This document shows positions 1-8,957 of a DNA stretch of 64,000 nt, one piece after another (position 1 is the first letter of the stretch; each line of letters begins with the position of its first letter). The notes beneath the pieces are model-generated. The model had not been told where the DNA came from. It was given only the letters and a program-made list of their open reading frames with translations, and did no database searches. The position numbers and the translations under genes were made by a program. The stretch is from NCBI GenBank assembly GCA_902167985.1, contig CABHNZ010000001.1, forward strand, positions 310,001 to 374,000. The letters run 5' to 3'. Source of the DNA: Shinella sp. UYSO24 (lineage in GTDB: Bacteria; Pseudomonadota; Alphaproteobacteria; Rhizobiales; Rhizobiaceae).

Positions 1-263
1 TCAGGCAGCTTCAGCAGCTGAAGGACATTGGCAACCGTGCCAACGGTGTAGATCGCCGACGGATCCGGATCGTCGTCACTGGCATTGATCTGGGTGACGA
101 GCATGATCTGCTTGTCGGAACCCATCACTTCTTCCAGCGCGCGAATGGACTTTTCGCGTCCGACGAACAGGGGCACGATCATGTGCGGGAACACCACGAT
201 GTCGCGCAGTGGGAGGACCGGGTAGGTCTCGACGCCGGGTGCCGCAGACGTTGAATTCGTCAT
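1..263 (-). CDS. lon: ATP-dependent protease Lon, N-terminal part (cut by window edge)
   Basis: Lon is the cytoplasmic AAA+ serine protease that degrades misfolded and regulatory proteins. Only the first 87 residues are here, because the gene runs out of the window at base 1. They show the start of the Lon N-terminal substrate-binding domain, including LPLRDIVVFPHMIVPLFVGR near residues 18-37 and SIRALEEVM after it. The ATG at 263 follows a GGAAAGGA ribosome site. clpX and clpP lie upstream on the same strand, which is the usual rhizobial order, and a heat-shock-like promoter lies 72-100 bases upstream of the start. The ATPase and protease domains cannot be judged from this window. Confidence 0.93.
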   Translation of the reverse strand, partial: MTNSTSAAPGVETYPVLPLRDIVVFPHMIVPLFVGREKSIRALEEVMGSDKQIMLVTQINASDDDPDPSAIYTVGTVANVLQLLKLP

Positions 264-334
264 GTCATTTCCTTTCCATCGTCCCGTTTCCGGGAGCGTG
301 CCGGGCAAATCACCCAGCACTCTATTCTTGCCCA

Positions 335-363
335 AAGTGGAGGTTTCCAAAAGCGTTTTCAAG
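335..363 (-). promoter_or_regulatory. Candidate RpoH (sigma-32 type) promoter of lon
   Basis: Read on the minus strand, CTTGAA (363-358) and CCACTT (340-335) are separated by 17 bases. The known alphaproteobacterial RpoH pattern is CTTGAC/A, about 17 bases, then CCATAT, so the -35 is good and the -10 is partial. Its place upstream of lon, a classic heat-shock gene, supports the call. The assignment is inference from motif and position only. Confidence 0.4.
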
Positions 364-714
364 CCTTCGCCACCCTGCCCGTCGCCAGACGTGACAGTGG
401 TATGACGTAAACGCATAGATAGCCCGGACCGTTCACAAGGGTATGCAGATCACAAGGGAGGGCGGCACCCTTGTTCCGGTCCTTGCCCGTTCAAGCCCGG
501 CCTGGCCACACAAGCGTGGACGCACAGGCGGGCGAAGCGGCGGCGCGTCCGGAACGACGACGATCTTCCCATCGATCTCTTGTAGAGCAAGGGAAAGCGC
601 GTGCAACTCTTCAGGGGCCGAAAATGGTGGACGGGGCCGAAAAAGCAAGGGCATCCCTAACAATCCACCCTGCCCCATGGCTCAACCCTGCGACACTGGC
701 AGAGCCAAAACGAG

Positions 715-738
715 AAAGGGCCCCGTCAGGAGCCCTTT
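715..738 (-). terminator. Terminator downstream of clpX
   Basis: The arms AAAGGGC and GCCCTTT with two further C-G pairs enclose a short loop. On the minus strand the hairpin is followed by CTCGTTTTGG, a short T run. It sits 30 bases beyond the restored clpX stop, so it probably ends clpX transcription before lon. Confidence 0.7.
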
Positions 739-767
739 CAAAATACTTGATCACGAGACGTTACGGA

Positions 768-2044
768 TCAGGCCGAAACGTTCGCCTTTTCATCCTGCCG
801 TTCGGCATAGATGTAGAGCGGACGGGCATTGCCGTTGACGACTTCGTCGGAGATGACGACTTCGCGCACGCCTTCCAGCGCCGGCAGTTCGAACATAGTG
901 TCGAGCAGGATCTTTTCCATGATCGAGCGAAGGCGCGGGCGCCGGTCTTGCGGATGATCGCCTTGCGGGCGATTTCGCGAAGAGCGTCCTCGTGGAAGGT
1001 CAGTTCCACGTCTTCCATCTCGAACAGGCGCTGGTACTGCTTGACGAGCGCGTTCTTCGGCTCCGACAGGATCTGGATCAGCGCATCCTCATCGAGATCC
1101 TCGAGCGTTGCCAGAACCGGCAGACGACCGATGAATTCCGGAATGAGGCCGAACTTGACCAGATCTTCCGGCTCCAGATCGCGCAGGACCGCGCCGACGC
1201 GACGATCGTCCGGGTGCGCGACAGTGGCACCGAAGCCGATCGAGGTCTTTTCACCACGGGCCGAAATCAGCTTGTCGAGGCCGGCGAATGCGCCACCGCA
1301 GATGAACAGGATGTTCGTCGTATCCACCTGCAGGAATTCCTGCTGCGGATGCTTGCGGCCGCCCTGCGGCGGGACCGAAGCGACGGTGCCTTCCATGATC
1401 TTCAGAAGCGCCTGCTGCACGCCTTCGCCCGAGACGTCGCGGGTGATGGACGGGTTGTCCGACTTGCGCGAGATCTTGTCGACTTCGTCGATATAGACGA
1501 TGCCGCGCTGGGCGCGCTCGACGTTGTAATCGGCAGCCTGAAGCAGCTTCAGGATGATGTTTTCCACGTCCTCACCGACATAGCCGGCTTCCGTCAGCGT
1601 CGTCGCGTCTGCCATGGTGAACGGCACGTCGATGATGCGGGCGAGCGTCTGGGCGAGATAAGTCTTGCCGCAGCCGGTCGGGCCGACGAGGAGGATGTTG
1701 GACTTTGCGAGCTCGACATCACCGCCCTTAGAGGCGTGTGCGAGGCGCTTGTAATGGTTGTGCACGGCGACCGACAGGATGCGTTTCGCCTGCTGCTGAC
1801 CGATGACGTACTCGTCGAGAACCTTGATGATGTCCTGCGGCGTCGGAACTCCGTCGCGCGACTTGACCATCGAAGATTTGTTCTCTTCGCGGATGATGTC
1901 CATGCACAATTCGACGCATTCATCGCAGATGAAAACGGTCGGTCCGGCAATCAGTTTGCGGACCTCGTGCTGGCTCTTTCCGCAGAAGGAGCAGTACAAT
2001 GTGTTCTTCGAGTCGCCGCCGTTGCCGCTGCTGACCTTGCTCAT
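768..2044 (-). CDS. clpX: ATP-dependent Clp protease ATP-binding subunit ClpX
   Basis: ClpX unfolds tagged proteins and feeds them to the ClpP chamber. The N-terminal zinc-binding domain (CSFCGK and ICDECVELC, residues about 18-48), Walker A GPTGCGKT, Walker [11 protein letters not shown], the pore loop GYVGED and the IGF ClpP-docking loop (near SIGFGATV) are all visible. The frame breaks near base 940: the last 60 residues continue one frame over, and restoring one base gives [15 protein letters not shown] and a normal C terminus (EKANVSA, stop 770-768). That is 425 residues, the usual length. The gene is essential or nearly so in many alphaproteobacteria, so the break is probably a sequence error. 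It lies between clpP and lon. Confidence 0.95.
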
Positions 2045-2288
2045 ATCACTTTCCTTCCAGCACTCCGCCGTCCCGCCTCTTGGGTCGAATGGCGGGCGCG
2101 GTCCACTTCACCGCTGTCGGCTGGCTCCGGATCATGTCCGGCGCCGGCCTGTTTCCCCGGGGGTACTATACCGGTCCGACCTTGCAATCCTGACCGGCGG
2201 CAACGAAACCCCTAAAGACGAATGCTATGTCACAAAAGTTCAACACAGCCTTAATATCACTAATAGCGTTTTCCGCAGGAGTTGAAAC

Positions 2289-2326
2289 CCCTCATTTTAC
2301 TCACAACGGGGTGAGAGCCATGAGGG
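2289..2326 (-). terminator. Nested hairpin at the clpP 3' end
   Basis: CCCTCAT (2289-2295) and ATGAGGG (2320-2326) form an outer stem, and CTCAC/GTGAG forms an inner stem. It starts 14 bases after the clpP stop. The T run beyond it on the minus strand is weak (GTTTCAAC), so it may end transcription only partly or protect the 3' end of clpP mRNA. Confidence 0.55.
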
Positions 2327-2339
2327 ATTCCCCGTAACC

Positions 2340-2972
2340 TTAAGATGCGGAAGCGCCTTCCACTTCAACGCGCGATGTCAGGACCTTGTCGATGACACCC
2401 CAGTTCAGTGCCTCGTCGGCATCCATGAAATGGTCACGGTCGAGGGTCTTTTCAACTTCCTCATAGGTGCGGCCGGTGTGCTTGACATAGACCTCGTTCA
2501 GGCGGCGCTTCATCTTGAGGATGTCGCGGGCGTGACGCTCGATGTCGGATGCCTGGCCCTGGAAGCCGCCGGAGGGCTGGTGAACCATGATGCGCGAGTT
2601 CGGCGTTGCGAAACGCATGCCCTTCTCGCCGGCTGCCAGAAGCAGCGAGCCCATCGACGCCGCCTGGCCTATGCACAGCGTCGCGACGGCAGGCTTGATG
2701 AACTGCATCGTGTCGTAGATCGCCATGCCGGCGGTGACGACGCCACCCGGCGAGTTGATGTAGAGGTAGATTTCCTTCTTCGGGTTTTCGGCCTCGAGGA
2801 ACAGAAGCTGGGCGCAGACGAGCGACGCCATATAGTCTTCCACCGGACCGGTCAGGAAGATGATCCGCTCTTTGAGAAGGCGCGAATAGATATCGTAGGA
2901 GCGCTCACCGCGATTGGTCTGCTCGACGACCATCGGCACGAGTGCCATTGCGGTATCAACTGGATTTCTCAT
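2340..2972 (-). CDS. clpP: ATP-dependent Clp protease proteolytic subunit
   Basis: ClpP is the barrel-shaped serine peptidase that works with ClpX or ClpA in the cytoplasm. The 210-residue protein has the family blocks [20 protein letters not shown] with the nucleophile serine in [12 protein letters not shown] with the catalytic histidine, and the later aspartate region. The start [18 protein letters not shown] is typical of rhizobial ClpP1. It is intact, unlike clpX next to it. The two genes are separated by about 295 bases with a hairpin after clpP, so clpX probably has its own promoter as well. Confidence 0.96.
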   Translation of the reverse strand: MRNPVDTAMALVPMVVEQTNRGERSYDIYSRLLKERIIFLTGPVEDYMASLVCAQLLFLEAENPKKEIYLYINSPGGVVTAGMAIYDTMQFIKPAVATLCIGQAASMGSLLLAAGEKGMRFATPNSRIMVHQPSGGFQGQASDIERHARDILKMKRRLNEVYVKHTGRTYEEVEKTLDRDHFMDADEALNWGVIDKVLTSRVEVEGASAS

Positions 2973-3315
2973 GTCCGTCCTTTGTCAAATGCCTTGCCGA
3001 AGGCAGCGTCGTGCCCCGGAATCATTGGAATGGGTCACACCCTACATAGAGTGTCCGGCCCCTCTACTTCAAGACAGGCCAGCCGATATCCTTAATCCGC
3101 AGGCAAAGCGCGTTGGTGGCCGTCTTAGCGACCAGATCCCTGCCCGCCAGTTACCGGACACATTCTCCCAACCGTTTTGTCGCGGCATGGTGAAGGAGCG
3201 GTGAACAGAGCGGCCAAATTCGGCGCTTTGCGGGCAATCTCGTTCAAACGCGGCGCAATGGCGAAACGAGACCTTAAGCACTGCCTGATAACTGCTTGTT
3301 TCAGTTAGCAGGAGA
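2973..3315. other. Divergent promoter region between clpP and the GGDEF gene
   Basis: About 340 bases separating two divergent genes. Both promoters must lie here. I see no clear repeat, operator or hairpin. A minus-strand open frame (3069-3344) overlaps the GGDEF start and has no recognisable content. Confidence 0.5.
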
Positions 3316-4541
3316 ATGCCTTTGGACATCGTTACGGGATTCATGATCTGGGCCGCCGAGGCCTCGACGCTTGGCGTTCTCCTGTGGACCCGCTGGTACT
3401 ATGAGCGGCAGCCCTATTACCTCAGCTGGGGCGGCGGCTTCCTTCTGCATGGCGCCGGCGTTGCGCTGATCGCGCTTCGCGGCAGCACGCCCGACTTCGT
3501 CTCGATCGAGGTCGCCAATACCGCCGCACTTACCGGCATCGGCCTGTGGATAGCGGGGATGCTGCAGTTCGACAACAAGCGCGTCGAGCCCTTCGTCGCC
3601 ATTCCGGCACTGGTCTGGATCGCGGGCATGTTTCTGACGCCGGTGCGCGAGACGTTTGCCTATCGCGTGGCGCTGTTCAATGTCGCGGCAGCGATCGGCT
3701 ACGGGATCCTGATCGCTGTCACGCTTTACCGCCAGCCGGGCTCGCGCTTTACCCGCAAGGTCTTTTCCGGCTTCGTCGGCCTGCAGGTCCTGTCGAGCCT
3801 TGCCGTGGCCGGCATGGCCCTGATCAGCCAGCCATCCGATTTCGATACCAATGCGCGCGGCCTCTGGCTGCTGATCACCGCTGCCCTCTGCTTCGTCGCC
3901 TGCGTGATGAGCTGCGCAAGGCTGATCAATGAACGTTCGGAAGCCAAATTGAAGGCGCTGGCGCTCACCGACCCGCTGACCGGCGTCCTCAACCGGCGCG
4001 GCCTGATCGACGAATTTCACCGGCTGCAGAAGAACGACTGCGCCGACAAGCCGCTGATCGCGCTGCTGCAGTTCGATCTCGACAGTTTCAAGCAGATCAA
4101 CGATCGCTGCGGCCATCAGGCGGGCGATGCGGTTCTCGTGGCATTCTCCAGCGTCGGCCAGATGTCGCTGCGCGGCCGCGGCCAGTTCGGCCGGATGGGC
4201 GGCGAGGAATTCGCCTCGATCCTGCGCGTCGCCGACATGGTGGAAGCCGCCAGCATCGCGGAGGCCGTGCGGACGACGCTGAAGCGCCAGCCGATCGATA
4301 TCGGCAATCATAAGCTCAAGGTCACGGTCAGCACCGGCATCTCGTTTGCGCCGGCAAGTGTCGCCAATCTCGACGTGCTGCTGAGCTCTGCGACCGGGCT
4401 CTCTATGCCGCAAAGGCTGCCGGGCGGGACCGTTCGGCGATCGGCGATGACGGCGAGATCACCATCGTGCCGTCGATCGACCGCACCGAACCGGACACGG
4501 CCGACCTCGACGGCGAAGCAACCGGCAGGTTGCAGCGCTGA
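3316..4541 (+). CDS. Membrane-bound diguanylate cyclase (GGDEF)
   Basis: This is predicted to make cyclic di-GMP, the second messenger that favours sessile life. The first 210 or so residues hold about six hydrophobic segments without a known sensor name. A GGDEF domain follows, with the start block LTDPLTGVLNRRGL, DLDSFKQINDRCGHQAGD and the active-site signature RMGGEEFA. No RxxD inhibitory site is evident. The frame breaks near 4385; restoring one base gives DRALYAAKAAGRDR, the standard end of the domain, and a stop at 4539-4541 (408 residues). There is no EAL domain, so this would be a synthase only. The sensed signal is unknown. Confidence 0.88.
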
Positions 4542-4688
4542 AGCGAATGGCGGCGATCGGCCACCGCTGACTATCTTTCGAAGCCTGGAGCCTGAAGCTC
4601 CAGCTCCGAAGGCGTTCACCGATACCCTGTCGCATCATTCTTCACCGGCGACTTCCGCAAGCGAAAAGAATGCGATAGCAATCGGAAC

Positions 4689-5945
4689 ATGAACGCTATC
4701 CAGTCTCCCCTGCCCGATTTCATCCGCATCGATGCCAGCCGCCGCGTGTCTCTCGACGGGCGCAATGCAGCCTTCTACAGTGATCCGAACCGGATCTATG
4801 CGGCGCTTCACCAGCATTGTCCCACCTTCTTCTGGGAGGAACAGCGGCAATGGTTCTTTACCGGCTATGAGCATGTGGGCGCCTTGCTGCGCGACAGGCG
4901 TTTCGGTCGACAGATCCTGCATATCGCCAGCCGCGAGGAACTCGGACTTCCCGCACCGCAGCCGCATCTTGAAAACTTCGACCTCGCCGAGCGCCATTCG
5001 CTGCTGGAGATCGAGCCGCCGGAACACAGCCGCCTTCGCACCATGGTGAACCGTGCCTTCGTCTCCCGCCAGATCGAAAGATTGCGTCCGGAAATCGCCG
5101 AGCTTGCGGAGACGCTGATCGATGGTTTCGAAAAGGACGGAAAGACCGAGCTTCTTTCCTCCTTTGCCGACATCATTCCGGTGACGATGATCGGCCGGAT
5201 GATCGGCATTCCCGACGAAATGGGGCCGCAGCTTTTGAAATGGTCGCATGACTATGTGGGCATGTACATGTTCAAGCGGACAGAAGAGGACGAGCACGCG
5301 GCGGACCGGGCGGCAAAGGAATTTGCCGATTACGTCAAAAGCCTGATCGCAGAGCGGCGCAAAGCGCCGCGCGAAGATCTGCTCAGCCACATGATCCACA
5401 CCGAGCACAAGGGCCAGTATCTGTCCGACGACGAACTCGTCTCGACGACGATCGTGCTTCTCAATGCCGGACATGAGGCAACCGTCCACCAGATCGGCAA
5501 TTCGGTGCGGGTCATTCTCGAAAGCGGTCTGCCGGTCGGCGATCTCTTTCGCGACGAGACGACGACTGAGCGGACGGTCGAGGAGACGCTGCGGATCTGC
5601 GCGCCCGTCCATATCTTCCAGCGCTGGGCACTGGAGGATGTCGAGGTTGACGGTGTATCCTTCCGGCGCGGTGACAAGGTGAGCCTCATTTTGGCGGCTG
5701 CCAATCTCGATCCGGCGAAATTTCCCGATCCGCTCACCTTCAAGCCGGATCGCAACGAAGGCCAGAACCTCTCTTTCGGCGCCGGCATCCATTTCTGCAT
5801 CGGTGCACCGCTGGCGCGGCTGGAGCTCAATACGGTCCTGCCGATCCTGTTTCGCCGGCTGCCGAAGATGACGATCGCTGCGCCACCCAAGGTGAAGGAC
5901 GTCTACCATTTTCACGGACTGGAGCGGCTGGATCTGAGGTGGTGA
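4689..5945 (+). CDS. Cytochrome P450 (bacterial soluble type)
   Basis: A soluble 418-residue haem monooxygenase. The cysteine ligand loop reads FGAGIHFCIGAPLAR, the I-helix oxygen-activation site is NAGHEATV and the K-helix ExxR is EETLR. The ligand loop is of the kind served by separate ferredoxin partners. No ferredoxin or reductase gene lies nearby, so redox partners must be encoded elsewhere. The substrate cannot be deduced. It is separated from the GGDEF gene by about 150 bases and from the toxin-antitoxin pair by 69. A second, distinct P450 is at 57.2 kb. Confidence 0.92.
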   Translation: MNAIQSPLPDFIRIDASRRVSLDGRNAAFYSDPNRIYAALHQHCPTFFWEEQRQWFFTGYEHVGALLRDRRFGRQILHIASREELGLPAPQPHLENFDLAERHSLLEIEPPEHSRLRTMVNRAFVSRQIERLRPEIAELAETLIDGFEKDGKTELLSSFADIIPVTMIGRMIGIPDEMGPQLLKWSHDYVGMYMFKRTEEDEHAADRAAKEFADYVKSLIAERRKAPREDLLSHMIHTEHKGQYLSDDELVSTTIVLLNAGHEATVHQIGNSVRVILESGLPVGDLFRDETTTERTVEETLRICAPVHIFQRWALEDVEVDGVSFRRGDKVSLILAAANLDPAKFPDPLTFKPDRNEGQNLSFGAGIHFCIGAPLARLELNTVLPILFRRLPKMTIAAPPKVKDVYHFHGLERLDLRW

Positions 5946-6014
5946 CAGGTTTCTGACCGACACATTCCGGTGTAGACTGAGCCCTCGGTTGAGGATGCAA
6001 AACGGATACGGCCC

Positions 6015-6287
6015 ATGGACACCGGACCAAAGCAGGAAAAGGCGATCTCTGGCCTGAAAGAGGCCCTGGCAAAGCTACCCAACCGGGAGGAGCTTGAAGC
6101 CGTTGCTGCGGCGCTCGAAGCCAATGACCCTGAGGGTGCCCTGCGTATCCTGCGACAACAGGTCGGCGCTCACGAAACAATAGTCGCCAACCGACAGCCA
6201 GGGCGCTTCAAAGGCCGGCTGATTGTCGGCCAGGAGTTCTTCGAGCCGCTGTCTGACGATGAGATACGGGATCTCATCGCAGAATGA
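6015..6287 (+). CDS. Putative antitoxin paired with VapC, atypical N terminus
   Basis: A 90-residue protein whose stop overlaps the start of the PIN toxin gene (ATGA), the usual layout of a type II toxin-antitoxin operon. The C-terminal third (GRFKGRLIVGQEFFEPLSDDEI) resembles the toxin-wrapping tail of Phd/VapB antitoxins, with the K-G-basic stretch followed by F-x-x-PL-acidic. The N-terminal two thirds look helical and charged (LAKLPNREELEAVAAALE) and do not show the beta-rich Phd/YefM fold or an AbrB or ribbon-helix-helix motif that I can recognise. The role rests on gene order and the tail. Confidence 0.65.
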   Translation: MDTGPKQEKAISGLKEALAKLPNREELEAVAAALEANDPEGALRILRQQVGAHETIVANRQPGRFKGRLIVGQEFFEPLSDDEIRDLIAE

Positions 6288-6670
6288 GGTATCTGCTGGA
6301 TACCCACGCTCTGCTTTGGTGGCTCAATGACGCCCCTCAACTCTCGGAAACGGCGCGCAGGATCATCGGAGCGCCGTCGAACGAGATCCATGTCAGCGCC
6401 GCATCCGCGTGGGAAATCGCGACCAAATTTACCAAAGGACGGCTCCCGACCGCCTCTCTCCTGCTGCCTGACTTCGCCGCGGTGATCAACAACGAGGGGT
6501 TTCGCGAGCTTGCAATCAGCAGCGCCCACATGGTGCGCAGCGCGCTGTTGCCCGGCCCTCATCGCGACCCGTTCGACCGCATTCTGGCAGCGCAATCGAT
6601 CACCGAAGATATGGCCCTGATTTCTCTCGATCGTGACATCCCGCCGCTCGGTGTGATTACCGTCTGGTAG
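6284..6670 (+). CDS. PIN-domain ribonuclease toxin, VapC family
   Basis: A 128-residue PIN domain, predicted to cut tRNA or rRNA when free of its antitoxin. The acidic metal-binding set is visible: aspartate in LLDTHALLWW, glutamate in SAASAWEIATK, aspartates in HRDPFDRILAAQ, and the late LISLDRDI. The sequence style is that of the PIN group usually found with Phd-like partners. It starts inside the end of the antitoxin gene, so translation is coupled. It lies between a P450 and lrgAB with no mobility genes. Confidence 0.9.
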   Translation: MRYLLDTHALLWWLNDAPQLSETARRIIGAPSNEIHVSAASAWEIATKFTKGRLPTASLLLPDFAAVINNEGFRELAISSAHMVRSALLPGPHRDPFDRILAAQSITEDMALISLDRDIPPLGVITVW

Positions 6671-6803
6671 AATTGCTCCAACGCGCACCACCTCTCGAGC
6701 CCTGCGAAAACACATGGCTCTCATGCAATGGCTTCCGTTGCTTAGCGCCGGGAGTACCGTATAGTTCGCCATCGGGAGGGTCGTGCAGAAGAGATCGGGC
6801 TGA

Positions 6804-7226
6804 ATGTCCAGGCACAACAAGACCGCCTTGTTTTTCCATCGCGCCATCGGGCGCAGCCGTCTGGCGCAGGTCGTTTTCATCGTGGCCGTCTGGCTCATCG
6901 GAGAAGGTATCAGCCGAGCAAGCGGCATTCCCGTGCCGGGCGCGGTGCTTGGCATGTTCGCCCTGCTTTTTCTTCTCGCCACCGGCACCATCCGGCTTTC
7001 GAGCATGCGGCGCGGCGCCTATCTTCTGCTGGCGGACATGCTGCTCTTCTTCATTCCCGCCGTTCTTGCCGTTCTCGACCACAAGGAATTTCTGGGCGTC
7101 GTGGGATTGAAGATCATCGTCGTGATCGTGGCCGGAACGCTCTGCGTCATGTGCATGACGGCGATGGCCGTCGATCTCGGCTACCGGCTGATGCTTGCGC
7201 TGGAGCGCCGACGTGCTCACGCTTGA
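6804..7226 (+). CDS. CidA/LrgA family holin-like membrane protein
   Basis: A small inner-membrane protein (140 residues, four hydrophobic segments) of the CidA/LrgA family. Family members are proposed to act as holin-like or metabolite-transport partners of CidB/LrgB. Family blocks seen are GIPVPGAVLGM and LLADMLLFFIPAVLA. It has no signal peptide. The lrgB-type gene begins within its last 14 bases, so the pair forms one translationally coupled operon. Upstream there are 133 bases after vapC, enough for its own promoter. Confidence 0.9.
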   Translation: MSRHNKTALFFHRAIGRSRLAQVVFIVAVWLIGEGISRASGIPVPGAVLGMFALLFLLATGTIRLSSMRRGAYLLLADMLLFFIPAVLAVLDHKEFLGVVGLKIIVVIVAGTLCVMCMTAMAVDLGYRLMLALERRRAHA

Positions 7227-7911
7227 AAATGGCCTGACCACGCTTTTCTGGTCCGCAGCCACCATCTTTTTCTACTACCTTTCGAAACTGATCTATCGCC
7301 GCTGGCCGAAGAACCTTCTGTCGCCGCTGATTGTGGCGCCGGCCGTGCTGGTGGTGATCGCGCTCGTGCTGCACACGACCTACCGGGAATATATCGGCGC
7401 GACGCACTGGCTGATGGTTGTGCTGGGCCCCGTCACGGTCGCCTTCGCCATCCCGATCTACGAACAGAGAGCGATGATTGCGCGTTACTGGCCCGTGCTT
7501 GCCTTCGGGATCGTGGTCGGAAGCTCCACGGCGATCCTCACCGCATGGGCGCTGGCCAGCCTGTTCAGTATCGACGGAACGCTGCGGCTCAGCCTGCTGC
7601 CCCGTTCGTTCAGCACGCCGTTTGCGATGGAAGTGTCTGAAAATATCGGCGGCGTGCCGGATCTGACTGCCTTCTTCGTCATCGTCACCGGCGTGCTCGG
7701 AGCGATCATGGGCGAGACGCTGCTGCGCCTGCTGCCGCTCAAGTCGACGCTGGCGCGCGGCGCGCTTTTCGGCATGGGCGCGCATGGCGCAGGCGTGGCC
7801 AAGGCCAACCAGATCGGCGCCGAGGAAGGCTCGATCGCCGGGCTGGTCATGGTGCTGGTGGGGCTCGTCAACGTGCTGGCCGCGCCGGCTCTCGCCATCC
7901 TCCTGCGATAG
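7213..7911 (+). CDS. CidB/LrgB family membrane protein
   Basis: The partner of the LrgA-like protein: 232 residues and strongly hydrophobic, with the conserved NLLSPLIVAP, PRSFSTPFAMEVS and HGAGVAKANQIG blocks near the C terminus. I choose the GTG at 7213 because GGAG lies 7 bases before it and the length then matches the family. An upstream TTG at 7195 is also open. Work on homologues points to roles in cell lysis control or to export of small metabolites such as pyruvate or glycolate. Which role applies here is unknown. Confidence 0.88.
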   Translation: MLTLENGLTTLFWSAATIFFYYLSKLIYRRWPKNLLSPLIVAPAVLVVIALVLHTTYREYIGATHWLMVVLGPVTVAFAIPIYEQRAMIARYWPVLAFGIVVGSSTAILTAWALASLFSIDGTLRLSLLPRSFSTPFAMEVSENIGGVPDLTAFFVIVTGVLGAIMGETLLRLLPLKSTLARGALFGMGAHGAGVAKANQIGAEEGSIAGLVMVLVGLVNVLAAPALAILLR

Positions 7912-7968
7912 CGGGTGAAAGCGCCGCCGATTTCACATGTCGGCAGCGGCTGTCAGAACCGCCTTTTC

Positions 7969-8764
7969 TCATAGGCCATAGCGCGGTGCGGGCCGCTTCA
8001 ACGACAGATAGGGGCCAAGTGCGCTGCGGGCGCCGATATAGGTGTCGTACAGCGCCTTGTCTGCCAGCGCCGGTATCGTCACCAGTTCGCCCTGATCGAA
8101 GCCGGCAAGCGCGGCATCCACCATGTCCTCGACGCCATGACGCGTTCCGGATCAATGGCATCAAGGGAACGGCCGACGCGATCGAAGATCTCGGTGCGGG
8201 TAAAGCCCGGAAGAACCGCCTGAACACGGACGCCTTGTCCTTGAGTTCGGTGGCAAGCGATTCCGTCAGCGCCAGAATGAAGGCCTTGCCTGCCGAATAG
8301 GTGGCACTGAACAGATGCGGCGCAAGCGCGACGGCCGAAGCGGTGTTGATGATGGCGCCGGTACCGCGTGCGGCAAAAGCCTGTGCTGCCGCGATCGCGA
8401 GCCGGTTGGCCGCAAAGACGTTGAGATCCACCATCTTGTCGAGATAATCGGGATCGCTGCCCAAAGCGCCATCGCTCGGGCCGATGCCGGCATTGTTGAC
8501 GAGCAGTGTGATCGACGCATCTTCACGCAGCCGCTGATCGACCTTGAGGACATCGGCGCGATCGGAAAGGTCGGCGCGCAGCACTTCCACCTTCACGCCA
8601 TGGACCGCCTGGAGCTTGTCGCCAAGTTCGCCAAGCCTTGCCGCATCGCGGGCGACGAGGATCAGGTCATGGCCCCTCGCGGCCAGTCGGTCGGCATAGA
8701 TGGCGCCGATCCCCGACGAAGCGCCGGTAACGAGTGCGGTTCCCTTGGATGTCGTCATTGTCAT
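7969..8764 (-). CDS. Short-chain dehydrogenase/reductase (SDR)
   Basis: A cytoplasmic NAD(P)-dependent oxidoreductase of the classical SDR type. The coenzyme motif is TGASSGIG, then NNAG, and the active site is serine in INTASA with YSAGK. The ATG at 8764 has AGGAGAAGG just upstream. Two frame breaks, near 8232 and 8134, separate the end; restoring one base at each gives KGVRVQAVLPGFTRTE and ERVMGVEDMVDAAL, ending PAPRYGL with stop 7971-7969 (265 residues, normal length). It is transcribed away from a MarR gene, with a palindrome between them, so it is probably the target of that regulator. The substrate is unknown. Confidence 0.87.
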
Positions 8765-8824
8765 TGTCCTTCTCCTTTGCGTGCATACCGGCCGATGGAT
8801 CGCGGCTTCGGGTGCCGGGTTGAA

Positions 8825-8846
8825 TTTACTGGTATATGCCACTAAA
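8825..8846. promoter_or_regulatory. Palindromic operator between SDR and MarR genes
   Basis: A 22-base near-perfect palindrome: TTTACTGG at the left, ATAT at the centre, CCACTAAA at the right, symmetric at 18 of 22 positions. It lies in the 193-base divergent promoter region, 61 bases from the SDR start and 112 from the marR start. MarR dimers usually bind such inverted repeats, so this is the natural candidate site. Confidence 0.65.
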
Positions 8847-8957
8847 TATGCGGGAGGGATTTTGCAGGTTCAAGACGGCGGTCGCATTTTTTTCGTCGGC
8901 GGATTATCAGAGCGATCGAGACGGGGCTTCACGGCGGGCCGAGAGAAGAGACAGGCA

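Larger units (their letters stand above)
264..767. other. lon-clpX intergenic region
   Basis: About 500 bases without a convincing gene. It holds the clpX terminator (715-738), a candidate heat-shock promoter for lon (335-363) and the lon ribosome site. Long open frames cross the stretch on both strands but show no recognisable protein and run antisense into clpX, so I do not call them. Confidence 0.6.

Noticed and set aside
471..1496. Long plus-strand open frame (341 codons) opposite clpX
   Set aside because: It is antisense to a well-conserved gene, its composition is that of a GC-rich shadow frame, and no family is recognisable.
3301..4413. Minus-strand 370-codon frame opposite the GGDEF gene
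   Set aside because: Low-complexity arginine/alanine/glutamine content typical of antisense frames in GC-rich DNA; the GGDEF motifs on the other strand are decisive.
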